Made by a program: the position numbers and the translations under genes. The notes beneath the pieces are model-generated. The model saw only the letters and a program-made list of their open reading frames with translations, had not been told where the DNA came from and searched no databases. From the NCBI GenBank assembly GCA_000349905.1, contig KB722754.1, forward strand, positions 626,824-690,823: a DNA stretch of 64,000 bases. The letters are read 5' to 3'. Below, piece by piece: positions 60,879 to 64,000 of the stretch (positions are counted from its first letter, which is position 1; every line of letters begins with the position of its first letter). Origin of the DNA: Volvariella volvacea V23. Its lineage: Eukaryota > Basidiomycota > Agaricomycetes > Agaricales > Pluteaceae.

Positions 60879-61803
60879 ATGCCTCGCGCACCCCGACCGA
60901 CGCCCGTCGCCAGACAGCGTCCCGTTCAGCCAGCCCTGGGTCACTTCGGCTATGGCAGCAACCACTGCACCGCCGAGTTCCTCACACAGTTCACCGACAC
61001 CCAAAATCAGCATCAGCATCAGCCTGCAAAAAATCAACTTAGCGCTCAGCAACATGCGGAATTACGCGAGAATGCCGACCGCGTCGTCTCGCTGCCACCG
61101 GCGTGGGCCGACAACACCAAGCACAACATTGCTGGCATCTTGAAAAAGTGGCGGCGGTACGTTCCATCACGATCCATGGCATCTGATCCGAGTTGGCGCA
61201 TACTTACGATTCGCACAGGTGCTGCGAGCTCATGAAGCTTGGAGATTGGGAGACGGTGCTGAGGACGGCGACCAAGGGCACAGCCATATCCTTCCTCACG
61301 CACTTGTGCGAGGAGTACAACATCAGGTCCGAGGCTACCGGCTGGCAGTACTTTCGGCAGTTGAAACAGTGCAAGTCCAGAGCACGTTGTGTCTGAAACA
61401 CCATGATAATCATGTTTGTATCTAGTGTATGCCATGAGAGTCGGGCGGCCCATGGACTACAACGACTGCAGCGACGTCCGCAATGTGAGTACGAATGCGT
61501 TCTCGGGCCACGAGAGAGAGTCCACTCACCCCTTCTCCAGTTCTACAAAGCCGTCTTAAAACCCAGGTTTTCGCTCCAGGCTCCCGCCCTGCGCGTCAAC
61601 GGTCGCCGACTCGAGCGACCTCTTGGCGCTGCTGTCGTTCAACTTGGCCCACGACCACCGCGTGTTCCCCAGCGAGCGCCACCGGCTCGACGTCGCAGGC
61701 TGCTATCTCATCCTAGCGTACACGGGATGCAGGCCAGCCGAGGTCGTCGATGGCAAGAAGAACATGGCGTTGGGCGACGACTCCTGGGACAAGTTGTTCT
61801 AGC
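60879..61803 (+). pseudogene. DUF3435/FluG-like tyrosine recombinase, frameshifted and truncated
   Basis: Exons 60879-61156, 61219-61370, 61426-61484 and 61541-61803. The N-terminal part has VVSLPPAWADNTKHNIAGIL, typical of the core-binding side of fungal DUF3435-type recombinases. It continues DWETVLRTATKGTAISFL, GWQYFRQLKQLYAM and GRPMDYNDCSDVRNFYKAVL. In exon 4 the frame slips: ...QAPALRVN is followed, one surplus G later (about 61606), by VADSSDLLALLSFNLAHD, FPSERHRLDVAGCYLILAYT and GCRPAEVVDGKK, the RPAE box holding the first catalytic Arg. It then stops after DSWDKLF. The His-x-x-Arg box and catalytic Tyr are missing. The intron at 61371-61425 uses a GCAAGT donor. The gene body is GC- and CpG-rich, unlike the DNA that follows. 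It could not be an active enzyme as read. Confidence 0.65.
61371..61425 (+). other. GC-AG intron in the recombinase gene
   Basis: GCAAGT donor and CTAG acceptor. Splicing gives QLKQ-L-YAMRVGRPMDY in one frame; no GT donor nearby does so. Confidence 0.65.
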
Positions 61804-62600
61804 ATTGATTCTAGTGGCATTTTCGCCAGGAACCTAGCACCAAGCCGTGGCTGTACCTTCTGACCTTCAGGCTAGGGTGGGCTACAAAACAGGGACCCAC
61901 AAATTCTCTTGGTTATTCCTGCAGATTTTCTTGTTTCATATTAAGGAAAAAGACCTCTTTTCCCACATCTGGAAGCATCAACACTTAGTTACCATAGCTA
62001 AGCACATTGGTTTTAGAACCTTGGTCCCAAAAGGATCATAATGGCAACACATCACAAACATGTGTTCTAGTGCCACAGTGTTTTTTTCTGATTAGCACAA
62101 TTACTTTTAAACACCTTCTGCCAGCTTGATGCCCCTTCTTTACTTCTGTTTCTGCCATGATTACTCTCGCCAGTGTGCTTTTTCTTGCCACCTTGAAACT
62201 GGTGGGCTGCATCGTCGGAATCACACTTCTCTTCCTGCTGTCATTTGCATCTATCATGTTGGTTGCACAAATCCTCCTTGAAGTTGCAGTTCTCATTTGC
62301 CTGCGTTTGAGTTTTCCTGCTGCAAGTACATATACTGTTTTTGTCCTTCTTACTCTTGTTGGCAGCCCAGCTTACAGCAGCCCCTATTGCTCCTCCAGAT
62401 TTCCTTTTTTGCCTCCTCTCCCATATTGACAAGCTGCCTGACAATAAGTTGCTGAGATGGGTTCATATTGATAAGAGTTGTATGACAACCTGCCCCTTTT
62501 GGTGCCACCTCCTCATACACTCCCCACATCAATGTCTCACAAGTGAGCCACCTTTATGAAGGGCTTTTTCAGACAAAAACCCTTGACATTGGAGGCTCCA

Positions 62601-62614
62601 GTACCAATTGGTAC
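62601..62614. repeat. 14-bp perfect palindrome
   Basis: GTACCAATTGGTAC, self-complementary over its full length. Confidence 0.9.
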
Positions 62615-62620
62615 CCAAGG

Positions 62621-62657
62621 TCCTGAATGTCTTGGCACAGAATCAGGACATTCAGGA
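62621..62657. repeat. 11-bp inverted repeat
   Basis: TCCTGAATGTC at 62621-62631 pairs exactly with GACATTCAGGA at 62647-62657, with a 15-nt spacer. Confidence 0.85.
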
Positions 62658-62790
62658 TGTTCAGGACCCTCAGGAGACACTATGATGGCAGCTTGGATTG
62701 ATATTCAACCTGATACAGGGTGATTTTCACTTTTCAATATGCACCCAGGTTGATTTCAGAGCAACCTATTGATGATCACCCTCTAAAAAG

Positions 62791-62808
62791 CAACCTTAGC
62801 AAAGGTTG
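62791..62808. repeat. Hairpin within the CAACCT/AGGTTG motif cluster
   Basis: CAACCTT-AGCA-AAGGTTG forms a perfect 7-bp stem with a 4-nt loop. It sits among at least five further copies of CAACCT or AGGTTGA and four of AGGGTGA or TCACCCT between 62704 and 62866. Confidence 0.85.
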
Positions 62809-64000
62809 ATTATCACCCCATGTTTGGAGATTTGACCACAGGTTGATCACAGGGTGAAAGTCAACCTATATGGACTTAGAAAAATCTTACCTCCAGTAGC
62901 TGTCCCCATGGCACCCAACATCATGACTTATATTGTATGCCCAAGGGAGATGTGGAGAAGCTGGTGAAAAGCTGACTGTGGGATGGCTCTGAAAACTGTG
63001 GAATGTGCACGCTCTCGAGATCTGCTCCTGAAGCGCTAGAGGCAATATACAACACACACACATACAACTCCAAAAACACCCAAATCAAGCTTAAGTTCAT
63101 AGGGGTGGCTAGACTGGTGTCTACTTGGCTTGATGAACTTCCTCTCAGTGATTTCCAGATGACATCCAAAGCATTGGTGACCCTGTAAATTAGATCTCCT
63201 TTGCTTGTAATGTAGAATACAGGCCTTCACACACTTAAGCTGTGGATTCCTGACCAAATAAAGCTCTATTGAACCTCAGATGGATTTTAAAAGGCACTCA
63301 GTGATGTTCTGTCTAAGAATCTGCCCAGCACACATACTCACAATGATGCTGAAACCCTTAGATCAATATCTAGTGATTTGCTCTCGCTCGCTTCATGATT
63401 TGCCCCTACAAGATGTATTTGCAAACTATATCCAAAACTCTTCCCAAGAAGCCAATTCTTGAGTAGACTATATTCCAAGTTACTATATGGTTCATCAAAC
63501 AAAGCAGCACTCAAGTTCACTTGTAAAATCCAGGGACAAGATTGCTTGATATTTTAATCAACCTTGAAGGCCTTATATACTGAGTAGATGTACAAATAAA
63601 TTAGAACTATATAGTTCTTTGCAAACAGCATTGAGGAATCTTTTATGGAATGTCATTTCTGATAGTCTATCAAATAAAATATTAAAAAAAATCAAAGAAA
63701 TGAAATAATTGAACCAAGATGAAATAAGGAATATTATTACTTTTCCAGGAAGTTTCCCTGTCACAAAAATGAGTGTGATCGCATCTGCTTTGGGATTTTT
63801 GTGAGCATGAGGCTACCAGGTCTGGTGATACCTGAGATTGAGGTTTTCAAGATCTGAGCAAGGTTGCTGGCCATTGGATAAGGTTCAGGGTATTATTACA
63901 AATCCATAATAGGAAGGTAGTGGTCCAGAAAGCTTCGCAAGCCTTTCTGTTATGGTAGCGCACCTTGGGTGATGTGTTCAGTACAAGTGCACACATCTGG

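Larger units (their letters stand above)
61804..64000. mobile_element. CpG-depleted repeat-like DNA, probable transposon remains
   Basis: Composition changes abruptly after the recombinase: AT-richer, with very few CG dinucleotides (none from 62581 to about 63008) and many TG/CA. Only short, broken open frames are present on both strands; a minus-strand stretch at 62540-62040 is Lys/Cys-rich (CSRKTQTQANENCNFKED) but interrupted by stops. Short dyads cluster at 62600-62880. No terminal repeats or intact transposase can be seen, so the element class is not assignable. CpG loss fits old cytosine methylation of repeats. Confidence 0.5.

Noticed and set aside
60879..64000. Calling a complete Starship-type element
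   Set aside because: Recombinase is truncated, no element boundaries or cargo can be shown, and the window ends; only a remnant is supported.
1..64000. CRISPR arrays, operons, prokaryotic promoters or plasmid features
   Set aside because: Genes are spliced eukaryotic nuclear genes; no arrays of regular spaced repeats were seen.

Overview
The window reads as nuclear DNA of a filamentous basidiomycete, most likely an Agaricomycete. Genes are intron-rich with introns of about 50-70 nt, several carry TACTAAT-like branch sites, and the protein set (SEC24, a Num1/Mcp5-type cortical anchor, SEC2, CAB2, an M35 deuterolysin, a seven-helix DUF6534-like protein, F-box proteins) is typical of that class. 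Gene style and the M35 protease would fit Ceratobasidiaceae (Rhizoctonia-like), but that placement is a guess. Two runs of exactly 100 N (12736-12835, 37259-37358) are assembly gaps.

Layout. 1-2934: 3' part of mismatch-repair gene MSH6 (+). 3053-4060: a CFA20/DUF667-domain protein (-). 4061-7859: no gene supported. 7860-9486: conserved unknown protein (+). 9487-12970: nothing firm, plus the first gap. 12971-15034: class I cAMP phosphodiesterase (+). 15506-19138: SEC24 (+), tail-to-tail with a 1769-codon Num1/Mcp5-like dynein/mitochondria cortical anchor (25058-19516, -). 27357-28732: secreted M35 metalloprotease (+). 29029-30938: Q/P-rich coiled-coil protein (+). 31630-34652: three-EH-domain endocytic scaffold (-). 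34952-36437 and 37907-39204: two divergent Ras-like GTPases (-). 39498-40875: CAB2, coenzyme A synthesis (+). 41237-45045: SEC2-type Rab GEF (-). 45873-47261: HMG-box factor (+). 48780-50434: an F-box gene that looks broken (-). 51980-53148: third Ras-like GTPase, a paralogue of the second (+). 53770-55300: mitochondrial FMT1 (+). 55840-56501: small hydrophilic protein (+). 57988-59795: seven-helix membrane protein (+). 60879-61803: damaged DUF3435/FluG-like tyrosine recombinase. 61804-64000: CpG-poor, repeat-like DNA with dyad motifs.

Function. Several genes share a trafficking/cortex theme: SEC24 (COPII cargo adaptor), SEC2 (exocytic Rab GEF), the EH protein (endocytosis) and the Num1-like anchor. 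They are not organised as a cluster, and gene order looks like ordinary fungal synteny with one transposon-rich edge. The least ordinary content is (i) a small family of atypical Ras-like GTPases with degenerate G3 boxes and, in two paralogues, a proline-rich insertion of roughly 100 residues between G4 and G5; (ii) four candidate GC-AG introns; (iii) an array of short LC8-like Q-T/S/H-E motifs in the Num1-like protein; and (iv) the recombinase remnant at the edge of CpG-depleted DNA.

Exon borders were deduced by eye from splice consensus, phase and family conservation. They are good to a few bases where phases close and are marked uncertain elsewhere.
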